A stretch of 64,000 nucleotides of DNA from assembly GCF_004187715.1 (NCBI RefSeq), contig NZ_QZWF01000001.1:434001-498000 (forward strand). Reading direction: 5' to 3'. How positions within the stretch are numbered: the stretch's first letter is position 1; each line of letters starts with the position of its first letter. Shown piece by piece: positions 48,273 through 59,014 of the stretch. Source of the DNA: Streptomyces sp. F001 (GTDB lineage: Bacteria; Actinomycetota; Actinomycetes; Streptomycetales; Streptomycetaceae). Below the pieces are notes generated by a model. The model saw only the letters and a program-made list of their open reading frames with translations, did no database searches and had not been told where the DNA came from. A program made the translations under genes and the position numbers.

Positions 48273-49616
48273 ATGCGTCCTTCCCGTGGTGTTCCCTCGG
48301 TTGCCGCCGCCCTTGCGGCAGCGATTGTGGCAGCAGCTCTCAGCGCGCCGACACCCGCCGCTGCCGCGGGCGTCGGCGACAGCCACTGCGAACGACAGGA
48401 ACGTGTGCACGTGCCGGGCGCGGAGTTCCAGCGAACCGCCTGTCTGGCCGACCTGACCACCACGGGACTGGCCGGCACCCCGTACACCGACCTGGCCGAC
48501 CAGGCGGGCCTGACCGCCCGGGCCACCCGAACGCCTTCCGGCGTGCCCGGGGTGCAGGTCGACGGCTACTTCCCGGACTCCTCGCGTTTCAACGCCACGC
48601 ACGGCTGGCGGCATGACGCGCAGTTCGTGATCCGCCTGCCGGACCGCTGGAACGGCGGTCTCGTCGTCACGGGGGCGCCCGGCACCCGCAGACAGTACGC
48701 GACCGACAAGGCGATCTCCGATCAGGTGCTGGCCCAGGGATACGCATACGCCGCGACCGACAAGGGCAACAACGGGACCGACTTCTACCGCGACGGCACC
48801 CGGCCCGGCGACGCGGTCGCCGAGTGGAACGCGCGCACGACCCAGCTCACGCGCGCGGCGCGGAAGGCCGTCGCCCAACGGTACGGGCACGCCCCGCGCC
48901 GCACGTACATGACCGGCATCTCCAACGGCGGCTATCTCACGCGCTGGCAGTTGGAGAACCATCCGGAGCTGTATGACGGCGGTGTGGACTGGGAGGGTGC
49001 GCTGTGGACGGCGGACGGCCCCAATCTGCTCACCTCCCTGCCCACGGCGGTGGGGCGGGTCCTCGGTTCGGCGTCGGAAGAGGAGCTGTACTCGGTGGGC
49101 TTCGCGCGCGGCTCGGAGTTTCTGTGGCCGTACCACGAGAAGGCCTACTGGGGTGTCACGCAGAAGACGTATCGGGCGGAGTTCGACCCGGCATACGATC
49201 CCGGCTGCCCCGGACCGTCCGCCGGTGCGACGACCGAGGAGATCCTGGCGCCCTGTGCATCCGACGCGGCCTACGACTACGCCTCGCGCCCCGCGTCCGT
49301 CCATCGCGCGGTGGCCCGGGTGGCGCTGACCGGACGCATCGGGAGGCCGCTGATCACACTGCACGGGGACCTGGACGCGCTGCTGCCCAAGGCGGCCGAC
49401 TCCGACGTGTACGAGGGCATGGTCGACGCTCGCGGGCGGGGTCCGCTGCACCGGTACTACACCGTCCGGGGTGGAACCCATGTCGACGGCCTACCCGGAC
49501 CGGCTGCGGCCGATCCTGCCCTGCTATCGGTCTGCCTTCGACGCGCTCGTCGCATGGGTCGAACAGGGCACCCGTCCGCCCGCGGACCGGACCGTCGCCC
49601 GGCCCACGGACGGTGA
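48273..49616 (+). CDS. Secreted alpha/beta-hydrolase (tannase/feruloyl-esterase-like), reading frame altered near its end
   Basis: ATG 48273 follows CTGGAGG. Residues 1 to about 32 form a signal peptide ending in PAAAA. The nucleophile is the Ser in GISNGGYLTRW, the acid the Asp in LITLHGDLDALLP and the base the His in GGTHVD. Directly after that His, near 49491-49494, the frame becomes Arg/Ala-rich and ends at 49616. In the +1 frame the sequence continues as TAYPDRLRPILPCYRSAF to a stop at 49660-49662, which looks like the proper C-terminus. A 2-base loss, or a larger loss out of frame, would explain it. The catalytic residues lie before the break. Confidence 0.78.
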   Translation: MRPSRGVPSVAAALAAAIVAAALSAPTPAAAAGVGDSHCERQERVHVPGAEFQRTACLADLTTTGLAGTPYTDLADQAGLTARATRTPSGVPGVQVDGYFPDSSRFNATHGWRHDAQFVIRLPDRWNGGLVVTGAPGTRRQYATDKAISDQVLAQGYAYAATDKGNNGTDFYRDGTRPGDAVAEWNARTTQLTRAARKAVAQRYGHAPRRTYMTGISNGGYLTRWQLENHPELYDGGVDWEGALWTADGPNLLTSLPTAVGRVLGSASEEELYSVGFARGSEFLWPYHEKAYWGVTQKTYRAEFDPAYDPGCPGPSAGATTEEILAPCASDAAYDYASRPASVHRAVARVALTGRIGRPLITLHGDLDALLPKAADSDVYEGMVDARGRGPLHRYYTVRGGTHVDGLPGPAAADPALLSVCLRRARRMGRTGHPSARGPDRRPAHGR

Positions 49617-49666
49617 TGTGGTCGACTCGTGTGCACTGGACGGCACCGGTCCGGGGCGGTAGCGCG

Positions 49667-49849
49667 TCAGCGGCCGAGCTCCTTGCGTCCGACACGACGC
49701 AGCCTGCGTCGCTGCGAGGGGTCCAGCGCCAGGTACGCGGCGGCCGGGACTCCCAGCACGATCAGCAGCGCGGCCCACCAGGGAAGCCAGATCAGCAGGA
49801 TGAGCCCGGCCGCCACACCCCCTGCGGCGATCTTCGCGTTCTTCGACAT
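49667..49849 (-). CDS. Small membrane protein of unknown function
   Basis: A 60-residue protein from ATG 49849 with a textbook AAGGAGG eight bases upstream. One long hydrophobic region (IAAGGVAAGLILLIWLPWWA and ALLIVLGVPAAAYLAL) probably forms two short helices with a Trp pair between them. The C-terminal tail is strongly basic (RRRLRRVGRKELGR) and should be cytoplasmic. It converges with the esterase gene. Function is unknown. Confidence 0.75.
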   Translation of the reverse strand: MSKNAKIAAGGVAAGLILLIWLPWWAALLIVLGVPAAAYLALDPSQRRRLRRVGRKELGR

Positions 49850-50073
49850 ATGTGTCGCCTCCTTCGCGGCCACTGCCGCTCTCTGTCCTGAAAACGGGCC
49901 CGCGCTTCCGGCGGTTCCGGATCGCGACCCTGAGACGCACCCTGAGACATCCCTGACGCCCGACCCTTACCCATCCCCGAGCACCGGCAAGTGATTCAGG
50001 TCACAGTCGAAGCATGCCGGGTCGGCCGGCGATGTGCCGTATTCTCGGCGACTCCGATCCCAGGTAGTCAAAT

Positions 50074-52959
50074 TTGAGGAATGCGGACTTCGCTGTGCAG
50101 AGGATTCCCGCGGCATCCCCCTCCGAGATCTCCGAACTGGCCCGCTGCTGTGCCGTGTTCCTGCCGGGCGATCCCGCCCGCACCGGCAGCGTAGCCTTCT
50201 GGCGGCCGGACGGCGCCGCTCCGCCGAGCGTCGACGGCGGCACCGTCGAGGACCTGGGCGTCGTCCTGCCCGCCGGCGACGGCGTGGAGCTGGTAGGCGT
50301 GTCCGCCCTGTTGCTCCCCGTGCGCGCGGCCCTGCCCGTTCTCACGCGCGCGCGTGTGGCCCCGCAGGGACATCGTTCGGCCGTGTTCTGGGGAGCGGCC
50401 GCAGTGCTGGCCCTGCAGTTCGCGGCGCGCGGCCTGCTGCTGCCCGGCCTGTCCCCCGGCGACCACGACGCCTGGCGTGCGGGTCCCCTGCGTGCCGAGG
50501 ACGTCGAGAGCGTCCGCCGGCTCGCCGCCGCGATGCCGCCCGAGGCCCACGCCGTACCGCTGGACACCACCGAGCCGCTGCGCCTGCCCGCACCGGAGCG
50601 CCTGCTGCGGGCCTTCCTGGACGCGGCTGCCGACGCGCTGCCCCGCTCCCCGGCCGCGTCGCTCGTCACGGGCGGTCCGGCTTACGCGGCGCACGATCCG
50701 CAGCACCTCCCCGGGCAACGGGCATGGGCCGCCGATATCGCCGCGGGTAACGACGCGGGTGTACGCATCTCGCTGCGGATCGAGGTGCGCGGTCTGGCGG
50801 CCACAGGACCGGACGAGACGGAGCCGGCCTTCCGGGCCGTGCTCCAGGTGCACAGCGTGAGCGATCCCTCGCTGGTCGCGGACGCCGCCGAGGTGTGGGC
50901 CGGGACGGATGCGACGAGCCGTGTCCTCGGTCCGCGCGCGCGGATGGACGCCCTGCTCTCGCTCCGTCGCGCCGCCCGCGCCTGGCCGGCGCTCACCCCG
51001 CTGCTCTCGGCCGCTGTGCCGGATGCCGTCGAACTCGCCGACGAGGAGGTGACCGAGCTGCTCGGTGACGGTTCGGCAGCCCTCGCCGGTGCCGGGATCG
51101 ACGTGCACTGGCCCAGGGAACTGGCCCGCAAGCTGACCGCACGTGCGGTCGTCGGCCCCCCGGACGACGAGACGGCTGCGCACCGGCTGTCCTCGGACAC
51201 GCCGTCGTTCCTGTCCGCCGATGCACTGCTCGCCTTCAACTGGCGGTTCGCACTGGGCGACCAGCGGCTCACCCGCGCGGAACTGGATCGTCTCGCCGAG
51301 GCGAACCGGCCGGTGGTGCGGCTGCGCGACCAGTGGGTCCTGATCGATCCTCAGGAGGTGCGCCGCGCCCGCGCGCAGCAGGACCGCAAGGTCACGCCCA
51401 TCGACGCGCTCGGCGCCGCGCTGACCGGCTCGACGGAGGTCGACGGCCGCCGGGTCGAGGTGCAGCCGACGGGGTGGCTGGCCGCGCTGCGTGAGCGCCT
51501 CGCGGACCCGGAGGGGCAGGAGCCGGTCGGGCAGCCCGCCGCTCTCGCCGCCGAGCTGCGCGACTACCAGCGGCGGGGCCTGAGCTGGCTGGCCCGGATG
51601 ACGTCCCTGGGGCTGGGCTGCTGTCTCGCCGACGACATGGGGCTCGGCAAGACGATCACACTGATCGCCCTGCATCTGCACCGGCAGACCGACCCGTCGG
51701 CCGCCGGTCCCACGCTCGTGGTGTGTCCGACGTCCCTGATGGGCAACTGGCAGCGCGAGATCGAGAGGTTCGCGCCCGGCACACCCGTGCGCCGCTTCCA
51801 CGGCTCGCGGCGTGCCCTGGACGACCTGGCCGACGGGGAGTTCGTCCTCACCACGTACGGCACGATGCGGCTCGATGCGGGCCGGCTGGCCGAGGTGCCG
51901 TGGGGCCTGGTCGTGGCGGACGAGGCACAGCACGTGAAGAACCCCTACTCGGCGACCGCGCGTGCGCTGCGTTCCATCGGCGCACGCGCGCGCGTGGCAC
52001 TGACCGGCACACCGGTGGAGAACAACCTGTCGGAGCTGTGGGCCATCCTCGACTGGACCACTCCGGGACTTCTCGGCCGCCTCGGCACCTTCCGCACGCG
52101 GTACGCGCAGGCCGTGGAGAGCGGCCAGGACCCGGCTGCCGCGGAGCGGCTCGCCCGGCTGGTCCGTCCGTTCCTGCTGCGCCGGCGCAAGTCGGATCCG
52201 GGGATCGCGCCCGAGCTGCCGCCGAAGACGGAGACCGATCGCGCCGTGTCGCTCACCACGGAGCAGACGGGACTGTACGAGGCGGTCGTACGCGAGACGC
52301 TGGCGGAGATCTCCGGCGCCGACAGCATGGCGCGGCGCGGCCTGATCGTGAAGCTGCTGACCGGCCTGAAGCAGATCTGCAACCACCCCGCGCAGTACCT
52401 CAAGGAGGACCGGCCCACGATCGCCGGACGCTCGGGGAAGCTGGAGCTGCTGGACGAGCTGCTCGACACCATCCTCGCCGAGGGGGCGAGCGTCCTGGTT
52501 TTCACGCAGTACGTGGGGATGGCCCGCATCGTCGAACGGCACCTGTCGGACAGAGGCGTGGCCTCGCAGTTCCTGCACGGCGGAACGCCCGTCTCCGAGC
52601 GCGAGGCGATGGTGCGGCGCTTCCAGGACGGTGAGGTCCCCGTCTTCCTGCTGTCGTTGAAGGCCGCCGGCACGGGACTGAACCTCACGCGGGCCGAGCA
52701 CGTCGTGCACTACGACCGCTGGTGGAACCCGGCCGTCGAGGCGCAGGCCACCGACCGGGCGTACCGCATCGGCCAGGACCGGCCCGTGCAGGTGCACCGG
52801 CTGATCGCCGAGGGCACGATCGAGGACCGGATCGCCGACATGCTGGACCGCAAGCGGGAACTGGCCGACGCCGTGCTCGGCTCCGGCGAGGCGGCTCTGA
52901 CGGAGCTGACGGACGCGGAACTGGCCGATCTGGTGGAGCTGAGGGGGACCGCGCGATGA
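50074..52959 (+). CDS. SNF2-family DEAD/DEAH helicase (HepA/RapA-like)
   Basis: 961 residues if started at TTG 50074 (AGGTAG upstream); GTG 50095 is an alternative, so the N-terminus is uncertain. The N-terminal half is the actinobacterial SNF2-associated domain. The motor begins near residue 490: YQRRGLSWLARM, Walker A DDMGLGKTITLIALHLH, DEAQ box ADEAQHVKN, GTPVENNL, and motifs V-VI LSLKAAGTGLNLTRAEHVV and ATDRAYRIGQDRPV. It overlaps the SWIM protein gene by four bases, a pairing frequent in actinobacteria. It probably remodels DNA-protein complexes. Confidence 0.93.
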   Translation: MRNADFAVQRIPAASPSEISELARCCAVFLPGDPARTGSVAFWRPDGAAPPSVDGGTVEDLGVVLPAGDGVELVGVSALLLPVRAALPVLTRARVAPQGHRSAVFWGAAAVLALQFAARGLLLPGLSPGDHDAWRAGPLRAEDVESVRRLAAAMPPEAHAVPLDTTEPLRLPAPERLLRAFLDAAADALPRSPAASLVTGGPAYAAHDPQHLPGQRAWAADIAAGNDAGVRISLRIEVRGLAATGPDETEPAFRAVLQVHSVSDPSLVADAAEVWAGTDATSRVLGPRARMDALLSLRRAARAWPALTPLLSAAVPDAVELADEEVTELLGDGSAALAGAGIDVHWPRELARKLTARAVVGPPDDETAAHRLSSDTPSFLSADALLAFNWRFALGDQRLTRAELDRLAEANRPVVRLRDQWVLIDPQEVRRARAQQDRKVTPIDALGAALTGSTEVDGRRVEVQPTGWLAALRERLADPEGQEPVGQPAALAAELRDYQRRGLSWLARMTSLGLGCCLADDMGLGKTITLIALHLHRQTDPSAAGPTLVVCPTSLMGNWQREIERFAPGTPVRRFHGSRRALDDLADGEFVLTTYGTMRLDAGRLAEVPWGLVVADEAQHVKNPYSATARALRSIGARARVALTGTPVENNLSELWAILDWTTPGLLGRLGTFRTRYAQAVESGQDPAAAERLARLVRPFLLRRRKSDPGIAPELPPKTETDRAVSLTTEQTGLYEAVVRETLAEISGADSMARRGLIVKLLTGLKQICNHPAQYLKEDRPTIAGRSGKLELLDELLDTILAEGASVLVFTQYVGMARIVERHLSDRGVASQFLHGGTPVSEREAMVRRFQDGEVPVFLLSLKAAGTGLNLTRAEHVVHYDRWWNPAVEAQATDRAYRIGQDRPVQVHRLIAEGTIEDRIADMLDRKRELADAVLGSGEAALTELTDAELADLVELRGTAR

Positions 52960-54223
52960 GCCGTCACGACCACGGACACGCCGACGGGACAGAGCGCACG
53001 TTCGCCGCGTTGCCGCCCACGCGCGGGAGGGGTTTCGCGGTGACGTGGTGGGGCCGTGCCTGGCTCAGGGCCCTGGAGGACGCGGCACTGGACGCCGGGC
53101 AGGTGAAGACGGGCCGTCGGCTCGCGCGCGCGGGAGCCGTGGGCGCGGTGTCGGTGCGGCCCGGCCGCATCACCGCGGTCGTCCAGGACCGCGACGGAAC
53201 GGGGCACCGGGCCGACGTACTGCTGGAGGAGCTGTCCGCCGAGCAGTGGAACCGCTTCCTGGAGATGGCGGTGGAGCGGGCCGGGCATGTCGCCGCGCTG
53301 CTCGACCGGGAGATGCCGCCGCACCTCGTGGAGGACGCGGCAGCGGCCGGGATCGAACTGCTGCCGGGCATGGGCGATCTGGAGCCCGAGTGCGACTGCG
53401 GCGCCTGGGACCAGTGCGGACACACGGCAGCGCTGTGCTACCAGACGGCGCGACTGCTCGACGAGGATCCCTTCGTTCTGCTGCTGATGCGGGGGCGGGG
53501 CGAACACGCCCTGCTGGACGACCTCCAGGACCGCACCAGTAGGCCCGCCGAAGAACCGGTCGAGCCGGAGGGAGTGGACGCCGCGGAGGTCTGGGCGGCG
53601 GGCGGCATCCTGCCTCCGCTGCCCGACCCGCCCGGACTCCCCGAGCACCCCGGTCTCCCGCCTCTCTGGACACCGAGGCACCGCCCGCCCAGGGGATCGC
53701 CCCGGCCGCCCTGGAGTTCCTGGCGGCCCGGACCGCCGTGGCGGCGCACCGGATGCTGGCCCAGGCGCTGCGGCCGACGGCTGCTCCGGAAGCGGAACTG
53801 ACGCTCGCTCAGGATGCCGTCCGGCTGGCTGCGGGGTCTCCTGAGAAGGCGGTGGCGGACCGGCTCGCCGACGGTTCCGGGCGCGGCCGGGACGAACTGG
53901 AGTTGGCCGTACGCGCCTGGCAGTACGGTGGCGTGGCCGGACTGTCGGTGCTCGAGGAGGAGTGGACCGTGCAGGGGGAAACCCTCGCACGCGCGCGTGC
54001 CGCACTGGAGGCGGCCTGGGACGACGACGAGCGGCCGACGCTGCGCGCCAGGGGCAACCGGTGGACGGTCGTCGGCGCGCCGAGCCAGCTGCGGCTGGGC
54101 CGCGACGGCCGCTGGTGGCCGTACCGGAAGGAGCACGGCCGCTGGGCACCGGCGGGAAGCGGGGCCCAGGATCCGGCCACGGCACTGGCCGCGACCGAAC
54201 AACCGGCGGCGGAAGAAGCCTGA
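52956..54223 (+). pseudogene. SWIM zinc-finger protein, partner of the SNF2 helicase, with one apparent frameshift
   Basis: ATG 52956 overlaps the SNF2 stop. The SWIM motif CxCx5CxH is visible as CDCGAWDQCGH near residue 148. The first frame becomes Pro/Arg-rich after LPEHPGLPP and stops at 53801. The coding-like continuation is one base back: SLDTEAPPAQGIAPAALEFL, then a helical C-terminal domain through WWPYRKEHGRWAPAG to a stop at 54221-54223. Restoring one C in the C run at 53657-53659 joins the parts into about 423 residues. The gene is either truncated or misread at that run. Confidence 0.82.
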
Positions 54224-54344
54224 TCGAACCGGATGTCGGCCGGACCGGCGGCCGACGTCCACCGTTCACGCGAGTGTCGTACGACGTTCCTCGAGGGGTT
54301 CAAATCTGGCCGCTGTCACCGAACTTGGTCCATCAGGAGGCCCG

Positions 54345-55682
54345 ATGTCCCCGCACGCCACCGGCCGGCGCCGCGTCCACCGTTCCGTCGCAGCGGGCGT
54401 ACCTCTCGCCGTGGTCGCCGCTCTGCTGGCGGCGGCTCCGGCCACGGGCGCCTCGTCCGAGGACGCGCGCGTGATCCGCACGGCGACGCTGGGCGACATG
54501 TCGCTCGGCGCGTTCAGCAACGTGCTGCTGCCCGGCACGGTGGCCGACGACCGGGGGGTGGACCTCGGCGGCATCGGCAGCGACATCTACCCGGCGGGCC
54601 GCAAGGGCGAGTTCTGGACGGTCACCGACCGCGGGCCGAACGGCCAGATCAAGGTGGACGGCAAGAACCGGCGGACGTTCCCGGTGCCGGGCTTCGATCC
54701 GGCGATCGTGCGGATCCGGGTCTGCGGGGGCTCGGTGCGGGTGCTGGACGCGATCCCGATCACCACGTCCTCCGGGAAGCCCGTGACCGGTCTGCCCAAC
54801 CAGGAGGGGCGTGACGAGGCGCCGTACTCCTACGACGCGGGGACTGAGCTGTCGTACGACCCGAACGGGCTGGACACCGAGGGCATCGTGCGGGCCGAGG
54901 ACGGCAGCTTCTGGCTCGTCGACGAGTACGGGCCCTCCCTGGTCCATGTCTCCGCGCGCGGGAAGGTGCTCACGCGCTTTGTGCCGGAGGGGCTGAACCT
55001 CACCGGCGCGGACTACCCGGTCGTGGAGGCGCTGCCGTCCGTACTGCTGCACCGGAAGATCAACCGTGGCTTCGAGGGGCTCGCGCTGCTGCCGGGCGGC
55101 GACCTGGTGATGGCGGTGCAGAGCCCGCTGTCCCTGCCGGACAAGGACGCCGGAGAGGCGTCGCGCACCACCCGGCTGTTGCGCTTCTCCCCGAAGAAGG
55201 CCGTCACCGCCGAGTACGCGTACCGCTTCGACGCGGTGAACGTCGTCGATCCCGGCGAGGACGACACCTCCGAGCTCAAGATCTCCTCGGTGGTCGCCGT
55301 GGGCGGTGACCGTCTGCTGGTCGAGGAGCGCACCGACAAGGCCGCCCGGCTGCAGCTCGTGCGCCTGGACCGCGGCGCGAACATCCTGGGCGGCGCGTGG
55401 GACGACGACGCCACGTCGCCGTCCCTGGAGCAGCTCGACGACCCGGCGGCCGCAGGTGTTCCGGTGCTCGCCAAGCGGCTGGTCGTCGACCTGGGCACGG
55501 TCGCCGGCGTCCCCGGCAAGATCGAGGGCATCGCGCGCGTGAACCGCGACACGCTCGCCCTGATCAACGACAACGACTTCGGGATGACGGACGGCGCGGA
55601 GGCGTTCGACGCCCAGGGCCGCCTGGTCGACAGCGGGATCGAGACGTCGGTGGTCTACGTACGGCTGCCGCGCGGGCTGTGA
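54345..55682 (+). CDS. Secreted esterase-like/phytase-like domain protein
   Basis: A 445-residue preprotein from ATG 54345 with AGGAGGCCCG upstream. A signal peptide covers about residues 1-36 (SVAAGVPLAVVAALLAAAPA, then TGASS). The mature protein is a beta-propeller-like phytase-like domain: IGSDIYPAGRKGEFWTVTDR, DTEGIVRAEDGSFWLVDEYG and NRGFEGLALLPGGDLVMAVQ. Family members are secreted phosphatase or esterase-like proteins, but enzymatic activity has rarely been shown. It forms a single-gene unit. Confidence 0.88.
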   Translation: MSPHATGRRRVHRSVAAGVPLAVVAALLAAAPATGASSEDARVIRTATLGDMSLGAFSNVLLPGTVADDRGVDLGGIGSDIYPAGRKGEFWTVTDRGPNGQIKVDGKNRRTFPVPGFDPAIVRIRVCGGSVRVLDAIPITTSSGKPVTGLPNQEGRDEAPYSYDAGTELSYDPNGLDTEGIVRAEDGSFWLVDEYGPSLVHVSARGKVLTRFVPEGLNLTGADYPVVEALPSVLLHRKINRGFEGLALLPGGDLVMAVQSPLSLPDKDAGEASRTTRLLRFSPKKAVTAEYAYRFDAVNVVDPGEDDTSELKISSVVAVGGDRLLVEERTDKAARLQLVRLDRGANILGGAWDDDATSPSLEQLDDPAAAGVPVLAKRLVVDLGTVAGVPGKIEGIARVNRDTLALINDNDFGMTDGAEAFDAQGRLVDSGIETSVVYVRLPRGL

Positions 55683-55692
55683 TGCAGTCCTC

Positions 55693-56082
55693 CTAGGGCA
55701 GTAGGTCGCCCGGGACGGAGGGGATCAGCGATTCGAGGTCGCTCGGTACCCCACTCGGCAGTTCGGTCGGGAACTGCGACGGCAGGGACGGCAACTGGCT
55801 GGGCAGCCTGCTGGGCAACTCGGTCGGGATGCCGAGCGACGGACCGGGCGACTGACTCGCGCTGCTCTCGGCGGGCTGCTTGCCGTCCGGGGAGTCGTCG
55901 CTGCCGAAGGCCGTGAGGACGACGGCGGCGACGGCGCCGACGCCCACGAGCGCGGCGAGCACGATGAGGACGGGGTTCCGCCGTCGTGCCGGAGGTTCCG
56001 GCGGCGGTCCGAAGCCGCCGTCCGGAGGCGGCGTGTCACCCGGAGGGCCGGGCGGTTGAGGCGATACGGGCGGCAGGGCCAT
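55693..56082 (-). CDS. Single-span membrane protein with a Leu-Pro-Ser repeat tail
   Basis: A 129-residue protein from ATG 56082. A Pro/Gly-rich cytosolic start (VSPQPPGPPGDTPPPDGG) is followed by a helix NPVLIVLAALVGVGAVAAVV at about 37-58. The external tail is a tandem array of the tripeptide LPS with small variations (LPSRLPSQLPSLPSQFP), ending SVPGDLLP. Repeated LPS steps suggest a wall-spanning or adhesive spacer, but there is no sortase motif. The family is unknown to me. Confidence 0.72.
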   Translation of the reverse strand: MALPPVSPQPPGPPGDTPPPDGGFGPPPEPPARRRNPVLIVLAALVGVGAVAAVVLTAFGSDDSPDGKQPAESSASQSPGPSLGIPTELPSRLPSQLPSLPSQFPTELPSGVPSDLESLIPSVPGDLLP

Positions 56083-56166
56083 ACCCCCAGGTTCGCGGCA
56101 CGCCCGGCCGTGCCGCGACCCCCACGCGGACGTTGACACGGGCTCATGCCATGGATCGCACGATTC

Positions 56167-57554
<1,388 letters not shown>

Positions 57555-59000
57555 ATGTCAGCAGCCGAGGGTCCGCTCGTCGTCGGCGTGGACACGTCCA
57601 CCCAGTCCACCAAGGCGCTGGTCGTCGACGCGGCGACCGGCGAGGTCGTGGCGAGCGGCCAGGCACCGCACACCGTGTCCTCGGGAGCCGGGCGCGAGAG
57701 CGATCCGCGGCAGTGGTGGGACGCCCTGCACGAGGCGCTGCGCCAGTGCGGCGACGCCGCGCACGAGGCCGCCGCCGTGTCCATCGGAGGGCAGCAGCAC
57801 GGCCTCGTCACGTTGGACGACCGGGGCGAGCCCGTCCGTCCCGCGCTGCTGTGGAACGACGTGCGCTCCGCGCCACAGGCGCGCCGGCTGACCGAGGAGC
57901 TGGGCGGCGCAAAGTTCTGGGCCGACCGCACGGGCAGCGTGCCCGCCGCGTCCTTCACGGTGACGAAGTGGGCCTGGCTCGCGGAGCACGAGCCGGACGC
58001 GATCCGCGCGACCAGGGCCGTACGCCTGCCCCACGACTACCTCACCGAACGCCTCACGGGGCAGGGCACGACGGACCGCGGCGACGCCTCCGGGACGGGC
58101 TGGTGGGCGTCCGGCAGCGAGTCGTACGACGAGGAGATCCTTGCGCACGTCGGGCTCGATCCGGCGCTGCTGCCGCGCATGGTCCGGCCCGGCGAAGTGG
58201 CGGGCACCGTGCGCGACAGCCACGACCTGCCGTTCTCCAAGGGCACCCTGGTCGCCCCCGGAACCGGCGACAACGCCGCCGCCGCGCTCGGGCTCGGGCT
58301 GCGCCCCGGCATGCCGGTGCTGAGCCTCGGCACGTCGGGCACGGTGTACGCGGTGTCGCAGCGGCGCCCCGCCGATCCGACCGGCACCGTGGCGGGCTTC
58401 GCCGATGCGCGCGGCGACTGGCTGCCGCTGGCCTGCACTCTGAACTGCACGCTCGCCGTCGACCGCGTCGCAACCCTGCTGGGCCTGGACCGCGAGGCCG
58501 TCGAGCCCGGCACGAGCGTCACCCTGCTGCCCTACCTGGACGGCGAGCGCACCCCTGACCTGCCGAACGCGTCGGGGCTGCTGCACGGCCTGCGCCACGA
58601 CACCACCGCAGGCCAGCTGCTCCAGGCCGCGTACGACGGCGCCGTCCACTCCCTGCTCGGCGCGCTCGACCTGGTCCTCGACGAGGACGCCGACCGCTCG
58701 GCACCCCTGCTGCTGATCGGCGGCGGCGCCCGGGGCACGGCCTGGCAGCAGACCGTACGACGGCTCTCCGGACGCCCGGTCCAGGTCCCCGAGGCCAGAG
58801 AGCTGGTGGCGCTCGGCGCCGCGGCCCAGGCGGCCGGCCTGCTCACCGGCGAGGATCCGGCCGCGGTCGCCCGCCGCTGGAACACCACCCGCGGACCGGT
58901 GCTCGAAGCGGTCGAACGGGACGAGGAGACGCTGGCCAGGATCTCCGGGGTACTCTCCGACGCGGCCCCGCTGCTGGAGCGGAGCACGCAGATCGACTGA
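57555..59000 (+). CDS. xylB: Xylulokinase
   Basis: A 481-residue FGGY kinase from ATG 57555 with AAAGGGAG upstream. The ATP-binding start is VGVDTSTQSTKALVVD, the catalytic Asp lies in LPHDYLTERLTG, and the C-terminal adenosine motif is LLLIGGGARGTAWQQTV. It phosphorylates D-xylulose to xylulose 5-phosphate for the pentose phosphate pathway. The ROK regulator gene follows after 14 bp on the same strand, so both are probably co-transcribed. Confidence 0.96.
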   Translation: MSAAEGPLVVGVDTSTQSTKALVVDAATGEVVASGQAPHTVSSGAGRESDPRQWWDALHEALRQCGDAAHEAAAVSIGGQQHGLVTLDDRGEPVRPALLWNDVRSAPQARRLTEELGGAKFWADRTGSVPAASFTVTKWAWLAEHEPDAIRATRAVRLPHDYLTERLTGQGTTDRGDASGTGWWASGSESYDEEILAHVGLDPALLPRMVRPGEVAGTVRDSHDLPFSKGTLVAPGTGDNAAAALGLGLRPGMPVLSLGTSGTVYAVSQRRPADPTGTVAGFADARGDWLPLACTLNCTLAVDRVATLLGLDREAVEPGTSVTLLPYLDGERTPDLPNASGLLHGLRHDTTAGQLLQAAYDGAVHSLLGALDLVLDEDADRSAPLLLIGGGARGTAWQQTVRRLSGRPVQVPEARELVALGAAAQAAGLLTGEDPAAVARRWNTTRGPVLEAVERDEETLARISGVLSDAAPLLERSTQID

Positions 59001-59014
59001 GGACGGACGGAGGC

